Part shown: piece after piece, positions 54,742 through 62,046 of the stretch
How positions within the stretch are numbered: the first letter of the stretch is position 1
How the letters are laid out: each line of letters starts with the position of its first letter
Assembly (NCBI GenBank): GCA_965371245.1
Contig: CBDUXT010000004.1
Span: 52,665 to 116,664 of the forward strand
Origin: CBDUXT01 sp965371245
GTDB taxonomy: Bacteria; Planctomycetota; Phycisphaerae; UBA1845
Direction of reading: 5' to 3'
DNA: 64,000 bases
Notes under the pieces: model-generated
What the model was told of the DNA's origin: nothing
The model's input: the letters and a program-made list of their open reading frames with translations, nothing else
Database searches by the model: none
Translations under genes and position numbers: made by a program

Positions 54742-56391
54742 ATGCCCATCCTTGTGCGCAACATTCGCCTCGGGCTTGAGGCCCCGGAGGACGGTCTTGC
54801 GGTCGCCGCGGCCAAACGCCTTCGCGTTCCCGTTGAGGCAATCCGTACCTACGCCGTCGTGCGGCGATCACTGGATGCCCGCAAGAAAGACGACATCCAT
54901 TTTTCCTATCAGGTGGAACTCGATCTCGATGAGCCGGCCGAGGCCCAGCGAAAACGCGTGGAGCGGCTGCGCGGGCGAGAGGCCGAGTGGCTGGAACCCG
55001 CGGCTGACGTCGAGGTGGCGTATGGGACGCACGAGCTGCACGGGCGCCCCGTGGTCGTGGGCTTTGGGCCGGGGGGCATGTTCGCGGCACTGCGGCTTGC
55101 AGAGCTGGGGTATCGGCCGCTGGTGCTTGAGCGCGGGCGCGACGTCCGTCGTCGCCACCGGGACATCCTCCAGGGCTTCTACCAAAGCGGCGAGTTCGAC
55201 GGGTCGTCGAACCTGCTGTTCGGCGAGGGCGGTGCGGGCACCTACAGCGATGGGAAGCTCTACACGCGCATCAGGGATCCACTTTGCCGGTATGTGCTCG
55301 AGGCGTTCTATCGGCATGGCGCCGACCCGGATATCCTGATCGACACCCGCCCGCACATCGGCAGTGACCGACTGCCGACGATCTGTACGCGTATCCGCCA
55401 AACCATCGAATCACTCGGCGGAGAAATTCGCTTTGAGTGTCATGTGGATGACATAACCATCGTTGATGGGCGGCTCGAGGCCGTCCACTTGGCGAGTTCC
55501 CAAAAGAGCCCCGGCGGCGAGCGGATCGAGGTGGGTCCGACCATCCTGGCGGTCGGTCACTCGGCCCGCGACACGGCGCGGATGCTTCATCGGCGCGGGG
55601 TCGCCATGGAATCCAAGCCCTTTCAGATTGGCGTGCGCGTCGAACACCCTCAAGCGCAGGTGGACCGCTGGCAGTACGGTCAGGCGGCCCGCCATCGGCA
55701 GCTGGGACCGGCCGAGTACCACATGGTGGCTCGAAAAGCGGCCGGGGAGCTGGGTGATGTCTTCAGTTTCTGCATGTGTCCGGGTGGCATGATCCTGCCG
55801 ACCAACGAGTCGCCGGGGCTGATCGCCACGAACGGCGCCAGCCGGGCCGGCCGATCGAGCCCGTTCGCCAACAGCGGGCTGGTGCTGACGATGGATCCCA
55901 AGAGCCTTTCGGGCGGGCCCGACGAACACCCGGCACTGGCGGCGTTGTCTTTCTTGGAAGCATGTGAACGTAGAGCGTTTGAGGCGACGGGCGGATCGTA
56001 TCGCGTGCCGGCGCAGCGAGCGTGCGACTTCCTGGCGGGCAAGGCGTCGGACGGTACGCTGGAGACCAGCTATCCGCTGGGTGGTCAGTGGTGCGACGTG
56101 GGGAGCCTGGTTCCCGATGTGGTTGCCCGCGCCGTGCGCAAGGCGATTCCGGCGCTGGCGCAAAAGTTTCCCGGCTTCGACGGCCGCGACGGATTGATCA
56201 CCGCACCGGAAACCAGGGCGAGCGGCCCCGTACGCCTGGTGCGCGACCGCGCGACACGGCAGGCCGTCGGCGTCGCGAGCCTCTTCCCCGTCGGTGAAGG
56301 GGCGGGCTATGCGGGCGGCATCGTCAGCGCCGCGGTAGACGGAATCAAGTCGGCGGACGCCATCGTCGGGCACTACGCGCCGCCTCGCTAA
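54742..56391 (+). CDS. FAD-dependent dehydrogenase of the COG2509 type
   Basis: 549 residues. The first 100 form the small N-terminal domain usual in this family. GFGPGG (107-112) is the FAD-binding loop, with Glu130 in VLERG binding ribose, and a second large GxGxxG-type segment GEGAGYAGGIVSAAVDG near the C-terminus. FGEGGAGTYSDGKL (about 163-176) is characteristic of uncharacterised FAD-dependent dehydrogenases. Substrate unknown. It is divergent from the amidohydrolase with a short gap. Confidence 0.9.
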   Translation: MPILVRNIRLGLEAPEDGLAVAAAKRLRVPVEAIRTYAVVRRSLDARKKDDIHFSYQVELDLDEPAEAQRKRVERLRGREAEWLEPAADVEVAYGTHELHGRPVVVGFGPGGMFAALRLAELGYRPLVLERGRDVRRRHRDILQGFYQSGEFDGSSNLLFGEGGAGTYSDGKLYTRIRDPLCRYVLEAFYRHGADPDILIDTRPHIGSDRLPTICTRIRQTIESLGGEIRFECHVDDITIVDGRLEAVHLASSQKSPGGERIEVGPTILAVGHSARDTARMLHRRGVAMESKPFQIGVRVEHPQAQVDRWQYGQAARHRQLGPAEYHMVARKAAGELGDVFSFCMCPGGMILPTNESPGLIATNGASRAGRSSPFANSGLVLTMDPKSLSGGPDEHPALAALSFLEACERRAFEATGGSYRVPAQRACDFLAGKASDGTLETSYPLGGQWCDVGSLVPDVVARAVRKAIPALAQKFPGFDGRDGLITAPETRASGPVRLVRDRATRQAVGVASLFPVGEGAGYAGGIVSAAVDGIKSADAIVGHYAPPR

Positions 56392-56454
56392 GTGCCTATC
56401 ATGGCCCGTCAGACTGTTGGAAACGAGTGTGTGGCGGGCTTGCATTCCGCGTTG

Positions 56455-56489
56455 TCACCGGCTGGGAGCCGGCGTTGCCTGAGCCGGAC
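56455..56489. repeat. dispersed hairpin near 56465
   Basis: CACCGGCTGGGAGCCGGCG then TTGCCTGAGCCGGAC, related to the copy at 40625-40648. Confidence 0.6.
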
Positions 56490-56572
56490 ATTCCTTTTCA
56501 ACAAACTGCCGTGGCGACGGTGGGCCGGGCTGATCGGCAGTGGGCTCATTCGACTCGTATGGGACGACAGCG

Positions 56573-57562
56573 ATGCCTGAAGATTTTATCATCGGCGCGA
56601 AGCTCGGCGACTTGGTCAACCGAATCGTCGCCAGCTACAACGCGGACAAACGAACCCAGCACATCGACCGCGTCTATCTTCCCTCTCGAACGGACATCGT
56701 CCAGCTCGTCAAGGATCTGCTCGAGCTGATCTATCCCGGCTTTTACGGGCGTCAGCACCTGACCCGGCACAACGTGGCCTTCCACGTCGGCGACCTGGTC
56801 CCGCGCATCGCCGAAGCCGCCCATCGACAGATCCACATGTGCCTGTGCTACGCGGACGAGACGGCCAAGGCGGGCGGCGCGCCCAACGAGAGCTGCGCCG
56901 GTCTCGCCCGAGAGCGGACCGTGCAGTTTCTCGAAGGCATTCCGGCGACCCGTGAGATGCTCGCGGGCGACGTGCAGGCCGCCTACGACGGCGACCCGGC
57001 CGCGATGAACGTGGACGAGGTGATGTTGGCCTATCCGGGTTTATTGGCCATCACCGTCCAGCGACTGGCCCACACGCTGTACAAACTCAATGTTCCGCTG
57101 ATGCCTCGCATCATGTCGGAATGGGCGCACACCCAGACGGGGATCGACATCCACCCCGGCGCCAAGATCGGCCGGAACTTCTTCATCGACCACGGCACGG
57201 GCGTGGTCATCGGCGAAACCACGGAGATCGGGGACAACGTGAAGGTCTACCAGGGTGTCACGCTTGGGGCACTATCATTTCCCAAGGACGCCGGGGGTCG
57301 GGTGATTCGCGGAACGAAGCGGCATCCCACGGTCAAGGACAACGCCACGATCTATGCCAACGCCATCATTCTGGGCGGCGACACGGTCATCGGCGAAAAC
57401 TCGGTGGTCGGCGGGTCGGTGTTCGTCACCTCGAGCGTGCCCCCCGACTCGCTGGTCACCTTCAAGCCGCCGGAGCTGCGACTCAAGACCAAGGCCGAAC
57501 GGGTAACAGCGCCTCCTGGCGAAGCATCCGCCGCCCAGTCGATGCCCGACTACATGATCTAG
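56573..57562 (+). CDS. cysE: serine O-acetyltransferase
   Basis: Cytoplasmic enzyme that acetylates serine with acetyl-CoA, the first step of cysteine biosynthesis. 329 residues. N-terminal helical domain, then the left-handed beta-helix of hexapeptide repeats (about 190-305: IHPGAKIGRNFFIDHGTGVVIG, summarised). Catalytic His in FFIDHGTGVVIG and the Asp-containing loop are in place. It is long for the plain CysE and matches the EpsC/plant-like longer form. ATG 56573 is preceded by GGGA; GTG 56540 is an alternative. Alone here, without cysK. Confidence 0.93.
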   Translation: MPEDFIIGAKLGDLVNRIVASYNADKRTQHIDRVYLPSRTDIVQLVKDLLELIYPGFYGRQHLTRHNVAFHVGDLVPRIAEAAHRQIHMCLCYADETAKAGGAPNESCAGLARERTVQFLEGIPATREMLAGDVQAAYDGDPAAMNVDEVMLAYPGLLAITVQRLAHTLYKLNVPLMPRIMSEWAHTQTGIDIHPGAKIGRNFFIDHGTGVVIGETTEIGDNVKVYQGVTLGALSFPKDAGGRVIRGTKRHPTVKDNATIYANAIILGGDTVIGENSVVGGSVFVTSSVPPDSLVTFKPPELRLKTKAERVTAPPGEASAAQSMPDYMI

Positions 57563-57641
57563 CGCGGTTTCCAAGAAGGTTCTTCTGTCTTTCGGGTGGC
57601 ATGCCCAAGCCGGAGGCGCGGGCATGGGTCGGCCGATCCAG

Positions 57642-57669
57642 CACATGGCCGCGCTGCGCTCGGCCATGC
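57642..57669. repeat. dispersed hairpin, family C, copy 2
   Basis: CACATGGCCGCGCTGCGCTC then GGCCATGC, the reverse-complement counterpart of 39762-39790. Confidence 0.8.
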
Positions 57670-57748
57670 CAACCGATGACAGGAGCCGCCAAAAACGAGC
57701 CACGTTTCTGGAAACGGCACCAGTGTATCATCACAGCTGAATCTGTAG

Positions 57749-57770
57749 GTGTGCCACTGCTCTTGAGCAG
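57749..57770 (+). repeat. left arm of 22-bp inverted repeat flanking accessory genes
   Basis: GTGTGCCACTGCTCTTGAGC plus AG; exact reverse complement at 60970-60991. Each arm is itself a palindrome around CTGCTC/GAGCAG. Confidence 0.8.
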
Positions 57771-57890
57771 TGCAGGAATTCCACGAGAGCCGCCATCGGG
57801 TAGTTGGTCAGTTTACCGGGGCTTGAAGGGGTGCGGTGGGGCTGGAAATCAGAGCCGTTTATTGTTCCCAGCAATATTCCAGGCTAGGAT

Positions 57891-57918
57891 TTGCTGATCG
57901 CCTGGCGCGCGGTATACT
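57891..57918 (+). promoter_or_regulatory. promoter of a leaderless mRNA
   Basis: TTGCTG (57891-57896), 16-base spacer, TATACT (57913-57918), ATG 6 bases on at 57924. Confidence 0.6.
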
Positions 57919-57923
57919 CAGGT

Positions 57924-58205
57924 ATGCCTAAGTGGTCAAGCAAACGAGACGTCAACGAACTAGCCGCCAGCATCGTCGGCAAAGCGACCGGTGAAGAGCC
58001 GGAGGCCGAGGAAGCTGTCGAGGACACGCCGGAGACGACTGAAGATGGCAAGAACCCAGCGGCCGTTGCGCTTGGGCGGCTCGGCGGGAAGAAGGGCGGG
58101 CCGGCGCGGGCGAAGAAGCTGAGCGCCGAGAAGCGGTCCGAAATTGCACGCAACGCCGCAAAGAAGCGATGGTCCGCGAGTTCCGACGACCGTCCCTCAA
58201 CCTAG
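57924..58205 (+). CDS. small basic protein, KKGG/AKK-rich C-terminus
   Basis: 93 residues. The acidic middle is followed by AAVALGRLGGKKGGPARAKKLSAEKRSEIARNAAKKRW, a pattern of small conserved proteins of unknown role that may bind nucleic acid. No ribosome-binding site precedes ATG 57924, but a promoter ends 6 bases before it, which supports leaderless expression. It converges with and overlaps the ImmA-type gene by 9 bases at their 3' ends. Confidence 0.75.
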   Translation: MPKWSSKRDVNELAASIVGKATGEEPEAEEAVEDTPETTEDGKNPAAVALGRLGGKKGGPARAKKLSAEKRSEIARNAAKKRWSASSDDRPST

Positions 58206-59282
58206 AGCTTCATCCTGCCTTGTAAGTCTTAGTCGCGCGTTCGGGGCGCCTGGCTTCTCCATAGATCCGAGCGTGTCGGTAAAGAGCAACGACCGGAGTT
58301 CGTCGGCACTCAATCCGAGCGTTTCGCGGTGCATTGCGATCAGATCGTCTAGGACGCGCGGGCTCTCAAGTTCAATCGGGAAGGGCTCAATCGTTCGTTG
58401 CCCGCGTGCGCCGAGTTGCATGAAAAGCCGGCGTCGTTTGGCGTCACTGATTTGTTGCAACTGAAAGGCTCGCATGATGAGAAACTGCATCGAGACCTTC
58501 CAGGCTCTCTTGAGTCGGGCAGCCGATTCGAGATTGAAGTTGCGCAGGTCGTCGCGAACACTCGATCGGGGAAGCAAGAGTTCTGCCGCAAACCGGTTTG
58601 CTTCATCTTCAACATCGTTCGGAATGGCAAGATGATGTAGCACGGCATGGCCGATTTCATGCGCCAAACTGAAGCGATATCGCTCTCCTGGGACATTCCG
58701 GTTCATTATGAAAATCGGAGGGAGCCCACTGGTCCACGTGTGAAGGCCATCTACAAGGTTTGTGCCGAAGTCGGCGAGGACCACGATTCCGCCCGCTGCC
58801 TCAACGAATCCCGTGAGGTTATGGATCGGCCCATCAGGCGCCCTCCATAGCTGGCGCAGCCATTGAGCGGCGCTTGCTACTGATCCACCAAAGTCCTCAA
58901 GCGAGATCGAAGGGAAGAAGTTACGGTCGTGATAAACGGACGCGCCGCGAAGCAACGCGGCAACCTGCATGCGCCGAATATTTGTTTCAGCTTGGATGCG
59001 CTTCTGTTCCCGCACAGTAATCTTCGAGCGTTTTCGGTGGAACACCGCAGCACTCTCGATCGAGTAAACGGGATCTTGCTGGCGAAGCAAACTGTAATCG
59101 TAATTCAACGCATCAGCCATCAACGATGCGTCATCGGGAAGTACCTCTTGTAGGCCAGACTCGTACTTGCAAATCTTTGCCTGACTCAATCCTGTCGCGT
59201 CGGCGAGATTCTGTTGGGTCCAGCCCCGCGACTCGCGCGCAAGCGCAATCATAGCGGGGTTGATCTCTCCACCGTTTGTCAT
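58197..59282 (-). CDS. XRE-HTH fused to ImmA/IrrE metallopeptidase
   Basis: 361 residues. Helix-turn-helix at the N-terminus (about 5-60: TQQNLADATGLSQAKICKYESG), then an ImmA/IrrE-like zinc peptidase with HEIGH (208-212) and EDEANRFAAELLLP supplying the third ligand. Fusions of this kind are antitoxin-like or repressor-cleaving regulators of mobile elements, toxin-antitoxin loci and stress switches. The gene lies 6 bases after its partner and shares its operon; partner and peptidase probably act together. No neighbouring integrase is present. Confidence 0.92.
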   Translation of the reverse strand: MTNGGEINPAMIALARESRGWTQQNLADATGLSQAKICKYESGLQEVLPDDASLMADALNYDYSLLRQQDPVYSIESAAVFHRKRSKITVREQKRIQAETNIRRMQVAALLRGASVYHDRNFFPSISLEDFGGSVASAAQWLRQLWRAPDGPIHNLTGFVEAAGGIVVLADFGTNLVDGLHTWTSGLPPIFIMNRNVPGERYRFSLAHEIGHAVLHHLAIPNDVEDEANRFAAELLLPRSSVRDDLRNFNLESAARLKRAWKVSMQFLIMRAFQLQQISDAKRRRLFMQLGARGQRTIEPFPIELESPRVLDDLIAMHRETLGLSADELRSLLFTDTLGSMEKPGAPNARLRLTRQDEALG

Positions 59283-59288
59283 CGCAGC

Positions 59289-59930
59289 CTAGCCTATCTG
59301 TCGATGAGCCTTCGTTACCAGCCTATCGAGACGTTTGAGTTCATGCTTGCGCGCTTCGACCCGTGCGCTTGGAGCCGGCGATCCGGTCGCTTCATCGACA
59401 GCTTTCTCGAAGCGCGCTATCGTGTCAATAACGTCAGAGTGGTGTTTTTTCTCTCGCACTAAGACGAGTCGCCCTATCCACCAGCACGGGCGCCCCGCTT
59501 CCGTGAAGTCGTCTTCTATTGTGTAACCCAACGTAACGGTTGGTCTCGGCGCAACCTCATCGTCATCAGCGTGAGGCATTAGTTGCTGCTCTTCGATATA
59601 CTGCTGGCGGAATGTTGCGTTGCGGCTGATGCGCGCGCCCTTAAATCGCGACCATCGGAGCGCAATGACGTTGTCTCCCCGCTCGATCAGCAAGTAATCC
59701 AAGCCGTCGCCCTCCGGCTCTTCGACTAGCGATAGGCAATCTTCCCACTTCTCTGCGACATGGCGCATCCCCTTCCTTGCCGCAGCATGCACAAGGGTTG
59801 CCCGTTCGACGCGCCTTGGCACGCCGAGCAGCTCGATCGTCGCATCGGCGTCCCGCAATGCCGTTTGCATAACACTGGCGAAAATCGCCGTCCACGGCTC
59901 CAAGAACTGCCGTATTTCAAGATTCGTCAT
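59289..59930 (-). CDS. unknown protein, co-operonic with the XRE-ImmA gene
   Basis: 213 residues, not recognised. Mixed alpha/beta, no signal peptide or helix; C-terminal basic helix (RVEARKHELKRLDRLVTKAHRQIG). AAGGAG (on the reverse strand, about 10 bases upstream) gives a leader and ribosome-binding site, unlike the leaderless genes nearby. Six bases separate it from the XRE-ImmA gene, so it may be the toxin or effector of that pair, or a sensor for it. Confidence 0.75.
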   Translation of the reverse strand: MTNLEIRQFLEPWTAIFASVMQTALRDADATIELLGVPRRVERATLVHAAARKGMRHVAEKWEDCLSLVEEPEGDGLDYLLIERGDNVIALRWSRFKGARISRNATFRQQYIEEQQLMPHADDDEVAPRPTVTLGYTIEDDFTEAGRPCWWIGRLVLVREKKHHSDVIDTIARFEKAVDEATGSPAPSARVEARKHELKRLDRLVTKAHRQIG

Positions 59931-60072
59931 CCGTAACTACTCCTTGCGTATCGGTCCATCTATGGTATCCTGTTTTCCGAATGCTCATAGTAGCGCAAAT
60001 TTATTCGTCAGTCAAATTGACCTGTTGTATGCCTGAAAACAAGGATATTAGCAACGGTTCTGGGTTTTTCCC

Positions 60073-60101
60073 TTGACAATGCTACACCGGTCAAGTATAT
60101 T
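60073..60101 (+). promoter_or_regulatory. near-consensus promoter of the transposase
   Basis: TTGACA (60073-60078), 17-base spacer, TATATT (60096-60101). ATG 60111 follows 10 bases later. CTTGAC/GTCAAG form an inverted repeat around the spacer (60072-60077, 60090-60095). Confidence 0.75.
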
Positions 60102-60954
60102 TGGGTCAGTATGAACCAGCTAAACGCAGAGCGAAGAGCGCACGTCGTGGCCTGCCTGGTCGAGGGAGACTCGATCCGCGCCACGGTCCGGATGACGGGC
60201 GCGGCCAAGAACACGGTCACGAAGCTACTCGTTGACCTGGGCTTGGCGTGCGCCGCGTTCCACGACCGGCACGTCCGCAACCTGCCTTGCAAGCGGATCG
60301 AGGTTGACGAGATTTGGTCATTCTGCGGCGCGAAAGCCAAGAACGTCCCGGAGGAGAAGGCATGCGATCCGAACTACGGCAGCGTGTGGACGTGGTCTGC
60401 CGTCTGTGCGGACACGAAGATCGTCCCGTGCTGGCTGGTGGGCGGGCGTGACGCCGGATACGCATCCGTGTTCATGTACGACCTTGCGGGGCGTTTGAGC
60501 GAACGGATACAGCTAACCGCGGACGGTCTCGCGGCCTACCTCAGTGCCGTACCCGAGGCATTCGGGCGAGACATCGACTACGCCATGCTCGTGAAGCTGT
60601 TCGGAGAGGACTACAGCAAAGGGCCGGAACGCAAGTACAGCCCCGGCCGGATCAACGGCGCAAAGAAAACGCCCGTCATCGGAAACCCCGACCCGGCGAA
60701 GGGTTCAACGTCCTACCCCGAGCGGTTGAATCTCACGACGCGCATGAGCATGCGACGATTCACGCGGTTGACGAACGGGGTTTCAAAGAAGCTCTACAAC
60801 CTGGAATGCGCTATTGCTCTGCACTTCACGCACTACAGTTTTTGCCGTAAACACCAATCGTTGCAGACAACGCCCGCCGTTGCCGCTGGACTTGCTGACA
60901 AGATTTGGACAGTTCAGGAATTAGTCGGCTTGCTCGAGCGCTGAAACTGACCCA
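60102..60954 (+). mobile_element. single-gene IS1-type element
   Basis: Short inverted ends TGGGTCAGT (60102-60110) and ACTGACCCA (60946-60954) enclose only the transposase gene, giving an element of about 853 bases. No clear target duplication lies outside; the promoter is just outside the left end. Confidence 0.65.
60111..60944 (+). CDS. IS1-family DDE transposase, single ORF
   Basis: 277 residues. The helix-turn-helix at the N-terminus (about 7-40) and the DDE core: Asp66 in EVDEIW, Asp138 in TADG, Glu204 in SYPERLN, with the IS1-type C-terminal SLQTTPAVAAGL. Unlike classical IS1 there is no insA/insB frameshift; one complete frame is enough. The frame is intact, so the element may be active. 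Transcription likely starts near 60108 from TTGACA/TATATT, leaving almost no leader. Confidence 0.92.
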   Translation: MNQLNAERRAHVVACLVEGDSIRATVRMTGAAKNTVTKLLVDLGLACAAFHDRHVRNLPCKRIEVDEIWSFCGAKAKNVPEEKACDPNYGSVWTWSAVCADTKIVPCWLVGGRDAGYASVFMYDLAGRLSERIQLTADGLAAYLSAVPEAFGRDIDYAMLVKLFGEDYSKGPERKYSPGRINGAKKTPVIGNPDPAKGSTSYPERLNLTTRMSMRRFTRLTNGVSKKLYNLECAIALHFTHYSFCRKHQSLQTTPAVAAGLADKIWTVQELVGLLER

Positions 60955-60969
60955 CTACCCGCCATCGAC

Positions 60970-60991
60970 CTGCTCAAGAGCAGTGGCACAC
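60970..60991 (-). repeat. right arm of 22-bp inverted repeat
   Basis: CTGCTCAAGAGCAGTGGCAC plus AC, exact reverse complement of 57749-57770. Confidence 0.8.
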
Positions 60992-61114
60992 GGAACGGGG
61001 TGGAAATGAACCCGCAAACTGCGGTGTAACCACACACAAGTCCGGCGACACGCGCCTATCCAAACCTCGCGGATCGATGGGCCGGGATGTGCTGATCGTC
61101 TTGCGGGCGAAATA

Positions 61115-61143
61115 TTGCCAAGCCATTGTTTCCGTGATATAAT
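61115..61143 (+). promoter_or_regulatory. consensus promoter of the S24 repressor gene
   Basis: TTGCCA (61115-61120), 17-base spacer, TATAAT (61138-61143). ATG 61150 lies 7 bases later, at the expected start of transcription. ATATTG (61112-61117) overlaps the -35. Confidence 0.8.
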
Positions 61144-61149
61144 ATGGCT

Positions 61150-61812
61150 ATGGAGGATCCGCGGGCGATCATTGAGCAGCGAAAAGGCGAGGCCGTCGGG
61201 GCTCGTATCCGGAGGCGACGCAAGGCGCTGGGGCTGACGCAGACCCAGCTTGCCTCGGCCGCCGGCGTCAACCAGGGGTATCTCTCCTCCATCGAGCTAG
61301 GCAAGGCCGATCCGCGACCGCGCACGCTGGATGCCCTTGCGGTGGTGCTCAACATGCCACAGGGGGTGTTGATCGGCGGTGGCGCGGATCACGATGCCCC
61401 GCAGCCGCTTGAGACGCTCGAGCTTCCGCTTTTGGGGTCGATACCGGCCGGTCCGCCGGCGCAATCCCAGGAACAGCTCGAGATGTTCCCCGTACTCCGT
61501 CACCAGTGGGCGCCGGACCACTACTGTCTACGCCTCTCGTACGACAGCATGGAGCCGACGCTCAAGCCGGGCGACATCGTCCTGGTTCACTTCCGTCCCG
61601 ACGTGGAGCCCGAACACGTCCAGGGCCGGGTCTGCGCCTGCCTGTTGGATGGCGAGCCGACGCTGAAGCGAATCAGCGTCGAGTGGCGTAACGGTCGGCG
61701 GATGATCATCCTTCGCGGTGACAACCCGCGCAACGACCCGATTCTGATCGATCCGTCCCAGACTTTCACCATCCAGGGCGTGGTGGTTCGGCTGGTCAGC
61801 CGCGACCTGTAG
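61150..61812 (+). CDS. XRE/S24 LexA-like repressor
   Basis: 220 residues. XRE helix-turn-helix (about 18-70) and a peptidase S24 domain with Ser133 in YDSMEP and Lys173 in TLKRISV; a cleavage-like Ala100-Gly101 pair (SIPAG) matches LexA/CI repressors that self-cleave on DNA damage. ATG 61150 is preferred: transcription from TATAAT would begin there, whereas ATG 61144 lies inside the promoter. It would govern the downstream genes of a mobile element; the ATATTG half-site ahead of it and the full palindrome at 61924 are candidate operators. Confidence 0.87.
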   Translation: MEDPRAIIEQRKGEAVGARIRRRRKALGLTQTQLASAAGVNQGYLSSIELGKADPRPRTLDALAVVLNMPQGVLIGGGADHDAPQPLETLELPLLGSIPAGPPAQSQEQLEMFPVLRHQWAPDHYCLRLSYDSMEPTLKPGDIVLVHFRPDVEPEHVQGRVCACLLDGEPTLKRISVEWRNGRRMIILRGDNPRNDPILIDPSQTFTIQGVVVRLVSRDL

Positions 61813-62046
61813 CACCCCGCAGACCGTTTCAGCGATCCCAAATCGCCGAATACACGCGCTCCGCGGCGTGGACGGACCTTCGCGGCGAGCACCTCTTTTT
61901 GACCCGAGAAAATATCAATAAATATATTGACAAACAATATTCATGTCGTATAGTTAGGGATATGTTAGGTACTTGAATGCGGCCGCATCGATGGAAGCCG
62001 GCCGCTACCGGCCTTGGGGAAACTTCTGGAGGGGGGAGCTGTTTTG
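61813..62046. promoter_or_regulatory. promoter with palindromic operator before the ABC-GNAT gene
   Basis: TTGACA (61927-61932), 16-base spacer, TATAGT (61949-61954). The palindrome ATATTG-acaaa-CAATAT (61924-61940) covers the -35. The start codon lies far on, so a 90-base leader results, with GGAGGGGGGAG at 62028-62038. Confidence 0.75.

Larger units (their letters stand above)
57563..57890. other. intergenic region with dispersed hairpins at the accessory boundary
   Basis: Holds family C hairpin (57642-57669) and the palindrome CACTGCTCTTGAGCAGTG at 57755-57772. Base composition falls beyond this region. Confidence 0.6.

Noticed and set aside
57749..60991. composite transposon bounded by two IS copies
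   Set aside because: Only one transposase gene is present; the flanking arms are short palindromes.
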